A DNA stretch of 64,000 bases from an uncultured Sphingomonadaceae bacterium (GTDB lineage Bacteria; Pseudomonadota; Alphaproteobacteria; Sphingomonadales; Sphingomonadaceae), in NCBI GenBank assembly GCA_947497315.1, contig CANMFX010000004.1, positions 62,001-126,000 of the forward strand, given 5' to 3'. Below are positions 25,702 to 35,521 of the stretch, piece after piece (the stretch's first letter is position 1; the number at the start of each line of letters is the position of its first letter). Both the position numbers and the translations under genes were made by a program. The notes below the pieces were generated by a model. That model did no database searches, was not told where the DNA came from, and worked only from the letters and a program-made list of their open reading frames with translations.

Positions 25702-26691
25702 ATGTCCATACCTGCCAAAACGAAACGCATCCTATTTGTCGGATTTGAAGGCTTGCAAATGCTTGATTTGGTAGGCCCCGCTGACGTATTTTCAATTGCC
25801 AATACTCGCGTACCGAACAGCTATGAGATCCACTATGTTGGGACGTTTAAAAATGTTGTCGCTGCTAACGGTCTTACATTCCAACTGAGTGGATTGCCGA
25901 AAGTGCAAAGCACCGACACAATCATAGTTCCCGGTGGTGTTGCAAGATCGGTTTATGCAGCAATTGCAGACGATGAGTTGGTGGCCTGGTTGGCGCAGGC
26001 TTCGTCGACCGTTTGCAGGGTCGCGTCAATATGCAGTGGAGCATTTATCCTCGCTCATCTGGGATTATTGGATAACAAGCGAGCTGTCACACATTGGTCC
26101 GCTGTTGACTATTTGGCAAAATATGCGCCCAAAACAGAGGTCGAAAGGGATGCGATTTATATCGAAGACGGAAAAATCTGGACATCGGCCGGAGTGACAA
26201 CCGGTATCGACCTCGCCTTGGCAATGGTTCGACGAGATATTGATGACAAAACCGTACTCCAAATTGCCAGAGACATTGTGGTTCATATGATGCGACCCGG
26301 CAATCAGTCACAATATTCAACCCCACTAACGCTGCAAAAACAAGCCGGACCAAATCTGGACAAACTAATACCCTGGCTGGAGAGCCGATTGTCCGAAACG
26401 ACAAGTGTTATGAATATGGCGACGGAAATGGGTCTGAGCGAGAGACAATTTCACCGTCAATGTTTGCTGCAATTTGGACGCACTCCGGCAAAGCTGGCTC
26501 TCGAACTGAAGCTAGATCATGCACGAAATTTTCTGCAGAATGATCGGATTCCGATATCAACTATCGGCGAGATTTGTGGCTTTTCAGATAGAGCGGCGTT
26601 TTCGAAAGCCTTCAAGAAGCAATATGCTGTCTCCCCAGCCATGTTCCGCAAACACTGGAAAGTAAATGACCCCAAAAAATCAATCGTCTGA
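25702..26691 (+). CDS. GlxA-family transcriptional regulator (DJ-1/PfpI + AraC domains)
   Basis: 329 residues. Residues ~8-190 are a DJ-1/PfpI domain (FVGFEGLQMLDLVGPADVFS, IIVPGGVARSVY, ASICSGAFILAHLGLL with the Cys elbow). The C-terminal ~95 residues are an AraC-type double helix-turn-helix (MATEMGLSERQFHRQCLLQF, ISTIGEICGFSDRAAFSKAF). It is divergent from the DJ-1/RidA operon across 70 bp and probably regulates it. Inducer unknown. Confidence 0.9.
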   Translation: MSIPAKTKRILFVGFEGLQMLDLVGPADVFSIANTRVPNSYEIHYVGTFKNVVAANGLTFQLSGLPKVQSTDTIIVPGGVARSVYAAIADDELVAWLAQASSTVCRVASICSGAFILAHLGLLDNKRAVTHWSAVDYLAKYAPKTEVERDAIYIEDGKIWTSAGVTTGIDLALAMVRRDIDDKTVLQIARDIVVHMMRPGNQSQYSTPLTLQKQAGPNLDKLIPWLESRLSETTSVMNMATEMGLSERQFHRQCLLQFGRTPAKLALELKLDHARNFLQNDRIPISTIGEICGFSDRAAFSKAFKKQYAVSPAMFRKHWKVNDPKKSIV

Positions 26692-26741
26692 TGTGGATCG
26701 GATCATATATGGCATTTTCTCGCCGCAGCGGTCTAATCAGG

Positions 26742-26772
26742 CATGTCCGCTTTATCCCGAAAGCGGACATTA
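26742..26772. repeat. dispersed palindrome, loop type A (inverted)
   Basis: CATGTCCGCTTT-atcccg-AAAGCGGACATTA between the GlxA-type gene and the convergent dioxygenase gene. Intact arms. The rest of 26692-26867 shows nothing else. Confidence 0.75.
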
Positions 26773-26867
26773 GTGCTTCGAACCAATGATCGATCTGGCC
26801 TGGACATAGCATTCAGCTTTCGGATTTTGAGCAAAGCAATAAATTGGGCCCGCTGACAGGCTTTTCG

Positions 26868-28310
26868 TTACGCAAAAATAGGTTCAGCTAGAGAGCCGTC
26901 CGCGCTGTAATAATTGCAGTGGAAGCCGCTCGGGATGCGATAGGGGATGATGACCCTCGCTACAGGGCCTGCAGCAACGTCTTGTGCCTGGAAGATTGCC
27001 AATTCAGTCGTGTTGGAATTGGCTGGATGGATCAAGCTCATTGCATAGCCGTCGGCTTCTTCAGTTGACCCGGTCTTTGGCGCGAAGACCAATTCACCGC
27101 AGCCTGCGCCGTTGCCAAAGTGGTAAATATCCTCTTTGCCGGACTTCGTATCGAAGTGGATTACGCCATCCATTCCATCCACGCGTCCATCGACCGAATT
27201 GAGATTGAGGTTGGCATAACCGTGGCGCGTCTTGCGCGTCATCATACGGTCATCCGGGCGCGGGAACTGGATGTCGCGATCGTTGAGGGTTTCTTCTTTG
27301 ATATCATTGGTCTGGCCTGTTAGATCAATCGTCCAACGTCGTAATTCCAATGCCGTGTCGCCATGTGTGCTTTGCGAGCCATCATCGTTCGGGAAAAGTG
27401 CAGTACCATTGGCGGCTGCGACATCTGCGACCAACTTGCCATCTTCTTCCCAGGCGTTGAGCTCATGGAACATGTGCCGGCCCGGCATTTCCAGCCAGCG
27501 AATATCACTGGCGCTTCCATGCCTTGGGAACAGGGCAAAGCGCGAATTGCGCCCCTTGACCCATGCCTGCATCGGGCCGCCCTTCATCGCGCGTTCAAGG
27601 CTGACCTCAAGCGGGTTGAACGGCACCAAGACCCAGTTTTCGGTAACAAGTGCGGTGTGAACCATGCTCATATATGGCGCTTCAAACGTGAATTGATTTG
27701 TGATCTGGCCGTTCTTGTCGATTACTTCATAGCGGATTTCCGGTTTGCCCTGCGGCCCGTTTATCATCCACCCATAGCTCATCATCTCGCCGGTGGAGAG
27801 ATCGACGGTGGGATGCGCAGAAAATGGCCCGGTGATCGTCCCGCCATAATCAAGATAATCGCGCGTTTCGAGGCTGCGCGGATCCATTTCGATAGCAGGA
27901 CACCCCTCCATAACGGCCATCAATTTGCCATTGTGGAGGATGATATTTGTATTGCCAGTGTTGTAGCGGACGCCCTGCACGCTCGGGTCGCTGGTTGCAG
28001 GATCGCCAAAGACCCCAAACAAACGTTTGCCTGCTGCCAGTTCAGCGTCAAATTTTTCAGTGCGCACCCATTTGTTGCGCATCGACACACGGCCATCCTC
28101 GAAGAAAAAGCCGTAAACCATCCCATCCCCATCAAACCAGTGATAGCCTTCTGGCGGGTCGTAGAGCGGCTCTGAACCTGTGCGATAGAATACCCCGTGC
28201 AGATCATCTGGCAGCTCGCCTTCGACAATCAAATCGGGCGCGTGCGCTTCGAACCGCATCGGCTGATGGTGGCCTGTGAGATAGGGGTGATCGGAAAAGG
28301 GTTGTGCCAT
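26868..28310 (-). CDS. carotenoid-cleavage/lignostilbene-type dioxygenase 1
   Basis: 480 residues of the carotenoid oxygenase (RPE65) family. Four iron-binding His appear in the expected places: SAHPTVDLSTGEMM, MVHTALVTENWVLV, MFHELNAWEEDGKL and SGFHCNYYSADG. GVFYRTGSEPLYDP and HWFDGDGMVYGFFFEDG near the N-terminus are also typical. The enzyme cleaves a C=C bond in a stilbene or apocarotenoid with O2. CGGAGAA precedes the ATG. It follows the aldehyde dehydrogenase by 49 nt; that enzyme would oxidise the aldehyde product. Confidence 0.88.
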   Translation of the reverse strand: MAQPFSDHPYLTGHHQPMRFEAHAPDLIVEGELPDDLHGVFYRTGSEPLYDPPEGYHWFDGDGMVYGFFFEDGRVSMRNKWVRTEKFDAELAAGKRLFGVFGDPATSDPSVQGVRYNTGNTNIILHNGKLMAVMEGCPAIEMDPRSLETRDYLDYGGTITGPFSAHPTVDLSTGEMMSYGWMINGPQGKPEIRYEVIDKNGQITNQFTFEAPYMSMVHTALVTENWVLVPFNPLEVSLERAMKGGPMQAWVKGRNSRFALFPRHGSASDIRWLEMPGRHMFHELNAWEEDGKLVADVAAANGTALFPNDDGSQSTHGDTALELRRWTIDLTGQTNDIKEETLNDRDIQFPRPDDRMMTRKTRHGYANLNLNSVDGRVDGMDGVIHFDTKSGKEDIYHFGNGAGCGELVFAPKTGSTEEADGYAMSLIHPANSNTTELAIFQAQDVAAGPVARVIIPYRIPSGFHCNYYSADGSLAEPIFA

Positions 28311-28359
28311 GATATCGTTCTCCGTTTAAGAAATTGTGCTTGTGTGAACTTTGGATTGA

Positions 28360-29805
28360 TCAGGAAATGCCGCCCATCAAAGCGTATTTCAGCTCCATAT
28401 ATTCATCGAGCCCGTGCTTTGAGCCCTCTCGCCCAAGCCCGGATTGTTTTATCCCGCCAAAAGGCGCGACTTCAGATGAGACGATGCCATCGTTAATGCC
28501 GATCATTCCATATTCGAGCGCTTCCATTACCCGCCATACGCGCCCGAGGTCACGCGCGTAAAAATACGCTGCCAGGCCGAATGGCGTATCATTGGCGATG
28601 CGAATTGCCTGCTCCTCATCGGTAAAGGTCATGATTGGAACAACCGGGCCAAAGATCTCTGCATTCGCAATATCCATATCCCTCGTGACACCGGTCAAGA
28701 CGGTCGGCTCGTAGAAATTTCCACCCCTATCGCTTGATCTGCCGCCGAGACGTGCAACTGCTCCCGCAGCGATCGCGCTTTCGACCAAGGCGCTGACCTT
28801 TGAATGGCCTGCATCGTTTATCAGCGGACCAATCTCGGCCCCTTGTTCCAGACCCGGCGCAACTTTAAGTCCATCAATTCTGGCGGTAAGCTTCCCGGTA
28901 AACTCCTCTGCCACGCTTTCCTGAATGACAAATCGGTTCGCGCATACGCAGGTCTGGCCAGCATTTCGGAATTTGGAGGCTATTGATCCTTCAACAGCGG
29001 CATCAATATCTGCATCGTCAAAGACTATGAAAGGCGCGTTTCCGCCCAGTTCAAGACTCACTTTGGTGACATTTTTCGCCGCCTGCCTCATCAGAATTTT
29101 TCCGACCGGCGTAGAGCCGGTGAAGCTCAATTTGCGGATGCGTTCATCGCTGCAAAAAAGCTCACCCACGGGTGCAGGATCAATGACCGGAATGACCTTG
29201 AAAACCGCTTTGGGAACGCCCGCTTCTATCGCCAATTTTTCCAGCGCAAGCGCGGAAAGCGGAGTCGCCTCCGCTGGTTTCAAAACGATTGAACAGCCTG
29301 CTGCGAGTGCGGGTGCGACTTTGCGCGTCACCATCGCGATAGGGAAGTTCCACGGCGTTATTGCTGCACAGGTTCCAACCGGTTGTTTTATAGTAAGGAC
29401 CCGTTTGCCTGCAGCAAAGCTGGGAATGGTTTCGCCATAAGCGCGCTTCCCTTCTTCGGCAAACCATTCAATGAACGCGGCACCATAGGATACCTCAACC
29501 ATCGCTTCCGTCAACGGCTTGCCGCATTCCGCGGTGACCAAATGTGCCAACTCCGATTGATGAGCCATGACCAAATTGAACCATTTTGTTAAAATGGCCC
29601 CGCGCTCTTTCGCAGTCCGAGCCGCCCAAGCATGTCGAGCGTCATCCGCGCCACCGATTATCTGAGAAATCTCATCGAGGCCATATGCGCGCACCCGAGC
29701 GATAATTTCTCCCGTGGACGGATCGTCAACGGGTAAATCTCCGCTGGCAACGTCCAGTGCGCCAAGCAAATTTTGCATCGCAATTTCAACCGGATCGTCT
29801 GTCAT
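28360..29805 (-). CDS. NAD(P)-dependent aldehyde dehydrogenase, succinate-semialdehyde type
   Basis: 481 residues. Catalytic Cys in KFRNAGQTCVCANRFV, general base Glu in VSLELGGNAPFIVF, nucleotide-binding FTGSTPVGKIL, proton-relay Asn in TPWNFPIAM. The GQTCVCANR stretch is characteristic of the GabD (succinate-semialdehyde dehydrogenase) group, though aryl aldehydes are also used by relatives. The start overlaps the TetR stop by 4 nt (ATGA). In this operon it probably handles aldehydes from the dioxygenase. Confidence 0.88.
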   Translation of the reverse strand: MTDDPVEIAMQNLLGALDVASGDLPVDDPSTGEIIARVRAYGLDEISQIIGGADDARHAWAARTAKERGAILTKWFNLVMAHQSELAHLVTAECGKPLTEAMVEVSYGAAFIEWFAEEGKRAYGETIPSFAAGKRVLTIKQPVGTCAAITPWNFPIAMVTRKVAPALAAGCSIVLKPAEATPLSALALEKLAIEAGVPKAVFKVIPVIDPAPVGELFCSDERIRKLSFTGSTPVGKILMRQAAKNVTKVSLELGGNAPFIVFDDADIDAAVEGSIASKFRNAGQTCVCANRFVIQESVAEEFTGKLTARIDGLKVAPGLEQGAEIGPLINDAGHSKVSALVESAIAAGAVARLGGRSSDRGGNFYEPTVLTGVTRDMDIANAEIFGPVVPIMTFTDEEQAIRIANDTPFGLAAYFYARDLGRVWRVMEALEYGMIGINDGIVSSEVAPFGGIKQSGLGREGSKHGLDEYMELKYALMGGIS

Positions 29806-30536
29806 GAATTCTTAAAATCCGGAAAAAATTGATTTTGGAGCGCATTCTGCACTTCATCGAAATTCTCGCTATCTTGAGCTGTTGCGGTGGGCGACTGAGT
29901 ACCCAATTTGCCTAGGCTCGTAACAGGGTCGCTGTTCAAGAAGAGAGAGATGATGGCGTCAGTGAACTTCTCAATCTGCTCTTCTTCGAAGACATCAATA
30001 CCAAATGTTGCTTTGATATGAGGCGCCAAAAGAAAGATGGAGTTGGACGCGTGCGTCACAATGAAATGCAGGTGGATGGCAGAGACATCTGAAGAATAGA
30101 CACCTTCGTCCTGAGCCAGCGAGACCCACTCCATTGATTTCATTGAGAAGAGAGAAAATTTCCGCTCGTTCATCCAATCGAGCATCTCGCCACCTTGGAT
30201 GGTTTCAAACATTGAGATGCGATGCAGCTCGGGATAGCGAGCACAAAATCGAACGTAATTTCGGGTCGTACTCTTCACCCTGTCATATGGTGTCATGTCC
30301 CGCCACTTGTCTGAATCGACGAAAATAGCTTCAATCAAATTATTTTGCAGATGAGTAAAAACAGCCTGCCAAAGCTGTTTCTTTGACCCGTAGTGATAGG
30401 TTACGCTTGCGATATTGGTGCCAGCCAAATCAACGATTTGACGAATTGAACCTCCAGCATAACCATGGTTGCTAAACACCTTGATCCCAGCTTGCAGCAA
30501 TTTTGACTTTGTCGTGTATTCCATTTTGGTTTGCAT
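29802..30536 (-). CDS. TetR-family regulator of the dioxygenase operon
   Basis: 244 residues. N-terminal TetR helix-turn-helix: KSKLLQAGIKVFSNHGYAGG, IRQIVDLAGTNIASVTYHYG, SKKQLWQAVFTHL. The larger C-terminal domain binds an inducer and resembles the CerR/DUF1956 type. It is first in the operon, its stop overlapping the ALDH start. The ribosome binding site is weak. The likely targets are its own operon and perhaps the TonB receptor upstream. Confidence 0.8.
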   Translation of the reverse strand: MQTKMEYTTKSKLLQAGIKVFSNHGYAGGSIRQIVDLAGTNIASVTYHYGSKKQLWQAVFTHLQNNLIEAIFVDSDKWRDMTPYDRVKSTTRNYVRFCARYPELHRISMFETIQGGEMLDWMNERKFSLFSMKSMEWVSLAQDEGVYSSDVSAIHLHFIVTHASNSIFLLAPHIKATFGIDVFEEEQIEKFTDAIISLFLNSDPVTSLGKLGTQSPTATAQDSENFDEVQNALQNQFFPDFKNS

Positions 30537-30674
30537 CAGGTCTCACTTTTGGCTTTTGCACGAAAGGGCGGTGGCGATAATAACAGGACATTGGTCTTGT
30601 CCCGCTTCCGACCCACATTACAATGCAACGACTGTCGATCGCAAGACAACCTCCTAACTGCAACCAGGGGAAAA

Positions 30675-30706
30675 GGTGGGTGCCATCTTAGTTTCCGGCA
30701 CCCACC
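30675..30706 (-). terminator. rho-independent terminator of the TonB receptor gene
   Basis: 10-bp stem GGTGGGTGCC / GGCACCCACC (30675-30684 and 30697-30706) with a 12-nt loop. On the minus strand it is followed by TTTTCCCC. It separates the receptor from the TetR-ALDH-dioxygenase operon. Confidence 0.75.
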
Positions 30707-30734
30707 CAAGGAATTAGTCGGAAGAGAACGCCAA

Positions 30735-33182
30735 CTAAAATTTAAAGCCAACCTCGACAAACACTTGCCGGCCTCGGTTCAGAGTTACCAACCGGTCATC
30801 AGTTCCAGGCGCGCCAAATGGGGGCGGAGCGGAAGTGTTGATGAAAATTTCGTCTGTGAGGTTTGTCCCAATCAACGACAGCGTCCATTTCCCATCCGGA
30901 TCACCGATCGATATCGAACCGTCGATTGTAAAGAACCCATCCTGGACGATGTCGCCGATGTTCGTTGCCAGATCAAGTTCGGTTGGGCTGGTCGTCGTCG
31001 TGAAGTATTCATCTGTGTAGCTGATCACCGAATTGAGCCCAAGCTCTAGCGAATCGCCAAGGGGAATATCCCAATCGATAGCAACATTGCCGGACCATTC
31101 AGGTGCTCGAGCAGCAGCGCGGCCGTCCAAATCCAAACCATTCACTGAGACAAAGGTGTCGCTGAAGGCTGCATCCAGATAAGCGAGAGCACCGCTTATG
31201 GTAAGTCCATCGAGTGGCGTAGACCAGCGCCAATCAACGTCGATACCTTGCGTTGTGGTTTCACCAGCGTTGAATGTCGAGAAGTTGAAAATATTGACGT
31301 CAAAGTTCTGAATTTGTTGATCAGAAAACACATAGTAAAATGCGGTTGCGTTGAGTGTCAAAGACCCGTTGGCCAATTGCGAACGAACACCAATTTCACC
31401 ACCAGTTGAAGTCTCTGAATCGAACCGAAGAGAGTCCGCAGCTGCTTCAGCAACTGCCGGATCGGGATCGTTCAGTAACAGTACCGCGCCTGTTGGCAAA
31501 GTGTTGTTATCGACACCACCCGATTTGAAGCCAGTCTTGAACGCCGCATAGACATTGAAATTGTCGGTTGGCGAGTATTTCAACACCACCTCGGGAGAGA
31601 AATTGCTGTCACTGAATTTGATCGGGCCAGCAAAAAAGCCTGACGGGACTGCACCCAATGGACCAGAGATGAACGAATGAACATACGGAAAGGCAATCGT
31701 TGTGCTCTTTTGTTCATCGGTCCAGCGAACACCTCCGGAAAGGTTGATTGTGTCGGTCAGGTCGAGCGACCCACTAGCATAGAACGAGATTGCTTCGGCT
31801 GAGAGAGGGCGATCCGCCAACCAATCAAAAGTAAAGCCAGTGGCAGCGTCCGGTCCCAGCAAGATTGATGGCAGAAACGCGTTCTGAGCCGTTAGCAGCC
31901 CGCTATCACGACTTTCCCAGAAGCCACCGAGTTGGAAATTGAACGGGCCTGTAAAGTCACTTGAGAGACGAAATTCCTGGGTGTATTGCTCTAGAGTGTT
32001 GATGAACGGTGCCGAAAACCCGGCGGCCGTTCCATCTGCGTTTTGGCCAGTTGTGTTGAAAGTGTCGTTGTAAATATTATCCAACTCAACATAACCTGAA
32101 AGCAGTGTCAGAGTGAGATTTTCGGTCAATCCGATGTTGGCCTCTAAACTCGCAAAGAACAGGTCGGTATCATTGAATGCCTGAGTGACATCACGTCCAC
32201 CGAGGTCCAGTCCGTCCGGAGCAACATTAATCCTGGCATCACCATCAGGCCCGGGGAACAGATTGTCGGAAATATTACAGTTATGGGTGGGCGCAAATGA
32301 CAAGCCAAACACCGCCAGGAATGATGGCTCCGGCTGTCCATTGCCGCCACAAAACATGTCAGTGAAGCCGTTCAACGTCTCCGAACGCTGCCTGTTGTAA
32401 TTGACTTTGAGGGTTGCATCGAACCTGTCTGAAGGCTCAAAAGCGAGCGTCAGACGGCCGATAAAATTGGTCAATCCCTTGTCCTGATCGCGCGCAGGTA
32501 CATTGTCCTGCAGCTCCACGAACTTATCAATGTCTTGATATTCGGCAGCGACGCGGATGCCCAAAGTATCCGTTATCGGCCCGGAGATATAACCCCCTAC
32601 GGTATATCCCTCTTCTTCGAATTCATAAGAGACAGTCCCGGACACTTCCCAGTCTGGCGTTGGGTTCGCGCTGCGCAGAGTCAAAACACCTGCTGAAGTC
32701 GACTTGCCGAAGAATAACGGCTGAGGCCCCTTCAAGACTTCCACCTGCTCCAGATCGAAAAACGCTGATTGCAAGATCCGTTGCGTGCTCACGGCTATAC
32801 CATCGATATTGATCGCGACTGCGGAATCAAATGCATTCGAAATGTTGGAAGAGTTGATGCCGCGGATACCAATCTGCGCACCAGCGCCCGAACCACCGAC
32901 CTGTACTGAAAGAGCAGGCACGCGGCTAACCAGATCAGCGGCTTCATCAATGCGGAAGTCATCAAGCGTGTCACCACTGATAACGGCAACTGCGACAGGA
33001 ACATCCTGCAGGGTTTCTTCCTGTTTCCGAGCAGTCACGATGATGAGGTTGCTATTGGACTCATCTTCCTGCGCAGCCTCATCCTGAACCTGAGCGATGG
33101 CCGGGTTGGTCATGCCTATTGCCAGAGTTGTAGAAATAGCAACGCTTGCCGTCCGCAGGCACAATCTCTTCTTGAATGACAT
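30735..33182 (-). CDS. TonB-dependent receptor of the dioxygenase module
   Basis: About 815 residues from ATG 33182 (GGAGGGGAG 8 nt upstream; a longer frame to 33302 is unsupported). Signal peptide ISTTLAIGMTNPAIAQ. Plug: IIVTARKQEETLQDVPVAVA, ISGDTLDDFRIDEAADLVSR, FDLEQVEVLKGPQPLFFGKS. The barrel ends in Phe (FVEVGFKF). It lies between the two carotenoid-oxygenase genes and probably imports their substrate. Confidence 0.93.
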   Translation of the reverse strand: MSFKKRLCLRTASVAISTTLAIGMTNPAIAQVQDEAAQEDESNSNLIIVTARKQEETLQDVPVAVAVISGDTLDDFRIDEAADLVSRVPALSVQVGGSGAGAQIGIRGINSSNISNAFDSAVAINIDGIAVSTQRILQSAFFDLEQVEVLKGPQPLFFGKSTSAGVLTLRSANPTPDWEVSGTVSYEFEEEGYTVGGYISGPITDTLGIRVAAEYQDIDKFVELQDNVPARDQDKGLTNFIGRLTLAFEPSDRFDATLKVNYNRQRSETLNGFTDMFCGGNGQPEPSFLAVFGLSFAPTHNCNISDNLFPGPDGDARINVAPDGLDLGGRDVTQAFNDTDLFFASLEANIGLTENLTLTLLSGYVELDNIYNDTFNTTGQNADGTAAGFSAPFINTLEQYTQEFRLSSDFTGPFNFQLGGFWESRDSGLLTAQNAFLPSILLGPDAATGFTFDWLADRPLSAEAISFYASGSLDLTDTINLSGGVRWTDEQKSTTIAFPYVHSFISGPLGAVPSGFFAGPIKFSDSNFSPEVVLKYSPTDNFNVYAAFKTGFKSGGVDNNTLPTGAVLLLNDPDPAVAEAAADSLRFDSETSTGGEIGVRSQLANGSLTLNATAFYYVFSDQQIQNFDVNIFNFSTFNAGETTTQGIDVDWRWSTPLDGLTISGALAYLDAAFSDTFVSVNGLDLDGRAAARAPEWSGNVAIDWDIPLGDSLELGLNSVISYTDEYFTTTTSPTELDLATNIGDIVQDGFFTIDGSISIGDPDGKWTLSLIGTNLTDEIFINTSAPPPFGAPGTDDRLVTLNRGRQVFVEVGFKF

Positions 33183-33414
33183 CTTGTTTCTCCCCTCCAC
33201 GACGATGCTTTTTTTGCATCTGTTACGCGATTTAAACCGGCGAACATAAAATGTTGGATTTCGCCGCAATCCTGAAAGGGAAGCTAATAATCCCATTTTC
33301 AAAAGATACTCTCACAATTGTTATGATCGTTTGAATTGATAATATGGCATGCGGGACGATGTGACCTGCCGCGGTGAATGGCAGGCAAATTCAGTGCGAG
33401 AGAGGAGCAAAATT

Positions 33415-34734
33415 TTGACAAGAGAACATTCCGATGCACCTTTTTGGATGACGGGGAACTTTGCGCCGGTCGAAGAAACTGTCGAGACAGTTAATCTGAA
33501 GGTAACCGGCGAAATCCCAAAAGAGCTGAACGGAAGATATCTGCGCAACGGACCGAATCCGCGTGCCCACCCAAGCGCTGACTGGTTCCTAGGCGAGGGG
33601 ATGATCCACGGCGTCAAAATCAGTGACGGCAAAGCCCATTGGTATCGCAATCGCTATGTCCAAACGCCCCTTTTGGATTTCGAAGAGATCACCAATGAGA
33701 GCAGACTTGTAAGAGGAAACTCCCTCGCAAATACCCATATCGTGGGACATGCGGACAAGATATTGGTGCTTCAAGAAACGCAGATTCCCATCGAAATGTC
33801 TGATGATTTGGAAACCGTCGGTCCATATGATTTTGACGGAAAGTTGGCAGGCAATATGACGGCTCACCCCAAAATTTGTCCCAAAACTGGAGAAATGCTA
33901 TTCTTTGGCTATGGGATAATGCCTCCGTTTTTGACCTATTGCCGTGTCTCGCCCAGCGGTGAATTGGTCCAGTCCGAAATCATTGACGTCAAAGCAGCGA
34001 CGATGGTTCATGACTTTGCAATCACGGAAAATTTCGTTCTGTTTATGGACCTGCCCATGCTTTGGGATTTAGAGAAATTGGGTAAACCGGGAATCCCGAT
34101 CAGCTATGATGAAAGCTATGGTGCGCGGCTTGGTGTCATGCCGCGCACCGGCAAAAGCCAAGACGTAAAGTGGTTCGAAATTGACCCTTGCTATGTTTAC
34201 CACACAATGAATGCCCATGAGCACGGCTCGCGGATCGTTTTTCACGCGCCGCGAATGGTTGGCTACACCTCGGTAGGGATGAAAAATCCGCCGGTACCAA
34301 AGCTTCATCGGTGGACAATAGACCTTGATCAAGGCTCGATTAAAGAAGAGCAACTGGATGACTTGGGTGTTGACTTTCCGGTGACTTCGCCGCTGCTGGT
34401 CGGCCGGCCACACAAACATGGATATGCTGCAGAGTTTGATACCGGCGGCGCCCCTAATATCCTTGGTTTTCACAAGTACGATATGGAGACAGGAGCGCGC
34501 ACTTGCCATCGTCTCAAAGATGGGCGGTTAGGAAGCGAAGCCATCTTCGTCCCTGCCGACAATCCAGGCAGCGAGGATGATGGGTATCTGATGACTTTTG
34601 TTTTCGATCCCACCGAGCATCTGAGCGAGTTGGTCATCCTCAACGCGGCGGAAATGTCTGATGAGCCAATCGCGCGAATACATTTGCAGGCGCGTGTACC
34701 TGCCGGTTTTCATGGCAGTTGGATTGGCGATTAG
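33415..34734 (+). CDS. carotenoid-cleavage/lignostilbene-type dioxygenase 2
   Basis: About 440 residues. Iron His: MTAHPKICPKTGEMLFFGYG, MVHDFAITENFVLF, VYHTMNAHEHGSRIVF and PAGFHGSWIGD. GRYLRNGPNPRAHP and MIHGVKISDGKAHWYRNRY near the N-terminus are typical of the family. A TTG at 33415 has GAGGAG 7 nt upstream and is favoured; an ATG at 33349 has none. A more canonical set of motifs than the paralogue at 26868, so the two may cleave different substrates. Divergent from the TonB receptor. Confidence 0.85.
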   Translation: MTREHSDAPFWMTGNFAPVEETVETVNLKVTGEIPKELNGRYLRNGPNPRAHPSADWFLGEGMIHGVKISDGKAHWYRNRYVQTPLLDFEEITNESRLVRGNSLANTHIVGHADKILVLQETQIPIEMSDDLETVGPYDFDGKLAGNMTAHPKICPKTGEMLFFGYGIMPPFLTYCRVSPSGELVQSEIIDVKAATMVHDFAITENFVLFMDLPMLWDLEKLGKPGIPISYDESYGARLGVMPRTGKSQDVKWFEIDPCYVYHTMNAHEHGSRIVFHAPRMVGYTSVGMKNPPVPKLHRWTIDLDQGSIKEEQLDDLGVDFPVTSPLLVGRPHKHGYAAEFDTGGAPNILGFHKYDMETGARTCHRLKDGRLGSEAIFVPADNPGSEDDGYLMTFVFDPTEHLSELVILNAAEMSDEPIARIHLQARVPAGFHGSWIGD

Positions 34735-34895
34735 ATTGCAACTTTCAGTGTCCGGCGCGTTGGCTGTTGGAGTGGGAGGCTCTTATTGGCCAGTTTCTCG
34801 CCAGATGCCTGGCTGCCAGCCCTGCTGCAGTGTTAATTTCAAAGCACCATTATGACTGTTTAGTGGTCGTTAGGAAAAAGACTGACACCGGTTGT

Positions 34896-34930
34896 CTAAT
34901 GTCCGCTTTCGCGCCCTAAGCGGACGTTAG
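34896..34930. repeat. dispersed palindrome, loop type B
   Basis: CTAATGTCCGCTTT-cgcgccc-TAAGCGGACGTTAG between the dioxygenase and the convergent Lrp gene. Intact arms. 34735-34895 holds nothing else recognisable. Confidence 0.75.
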
Positions 34931-34942
34931 CTTAAAACTGAC

Positions 34943-35440
34943 TCAATCCAATTCTGCTTGTGGTCCACGCTCTAACAAGGTCGTCAAAACAATATGGCTC
35001 CTTGTGTTGGTAACATCACCAAATTCACGCATCCGGATCAAAAGTTTGTCGAGGCCATTAGCATCTTTGCATCGGGCCTTTATTAAAAGGCAGGAATCTC
35101 CGGCCACGCTATGAATTTCTTCAACATCAGCATCTTCATGTAATCTGGCAAAATTGTCTCGGGCTTTGGCGCCGGTATAGTTCACATGAATGAAGGCGAG
35201 AAACGGACGCCCTATTTTCGTACCGTCTAAATTGATGGTGTTTTTTGTAATTACGCCTGCGGCCTTCATCTTCTTGACCCGTTCGTGCACCGCGGGCGCT
35301 GAAAGATGCACTTTTGCACCCAGATCGGAATAGGATTGTGATGAATCTTCGGTCAGCGCGGTTAACAGCTTTCGGTCAGTGTCATCGATAGTCAGTTCCG
35401 AAGAGCGTTTTTGCTGAATGCTATTCGTATCTTGATCCAT
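34943..35440 (-). CDS. Lrp/AsnC-family regulator
   Basis: 165 residues. DNA-binding N-terminus LTIDDTDRKLLTALTEDSSQSYSDLGAKVHLSAPAVHERVKKMKAAGVI, then the RAM ligand domain (FLAFIHVNYTGAKAR ... IHSVAGDSCLLIKARCKD ... TTLLERG). It probably senses an amino acid. It is divergent from a LysE exporter across ~80 bp, a common sensor-exporter pairing. Confidence 0.9.
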   Translation of the reverse strand: MDQDTNSIQQKRSSELTIDDTDRKLLTALTEDSSQSYSDLGAKVHLSAPAVHERVKKMKAAGVITKNTINLDGTKIGRPFLAFIHVNYTGAKARDNFARLHEDADVEEIHSVAGDSCLLIKARCKDANGLDKLLIRMREFGDVTNTRSHIVLTTLLERGPQAELD

Positions 35441-35459
35441 AAATCATAATTTCCTTGAA

Positions 35460-35507
35460 GCAGAATACTATTAAGCAATACGATTATATCGCTAAACAAT
35501 ATTCTGC
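35460..35507. promoter_or_regulatory. inverted repeat between Lrp and LysE genes
   Basis: Arms GCAGAATA (35460-35467) and TATTCTGC (35500-35507) around an AT-rich core, immediately before the LysE start. A plausible Lrp-type operator; inferred. Confidence 0.4.
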
Positions 35508-35521
35508 AATGAGAATTATCT

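Noticed and set aside
27363-28175. 270-codon plus-strand frame inside the first dioxygenase gene
   Set aside because: Antisense to a clear enzyme gene and without any recognisable motif.
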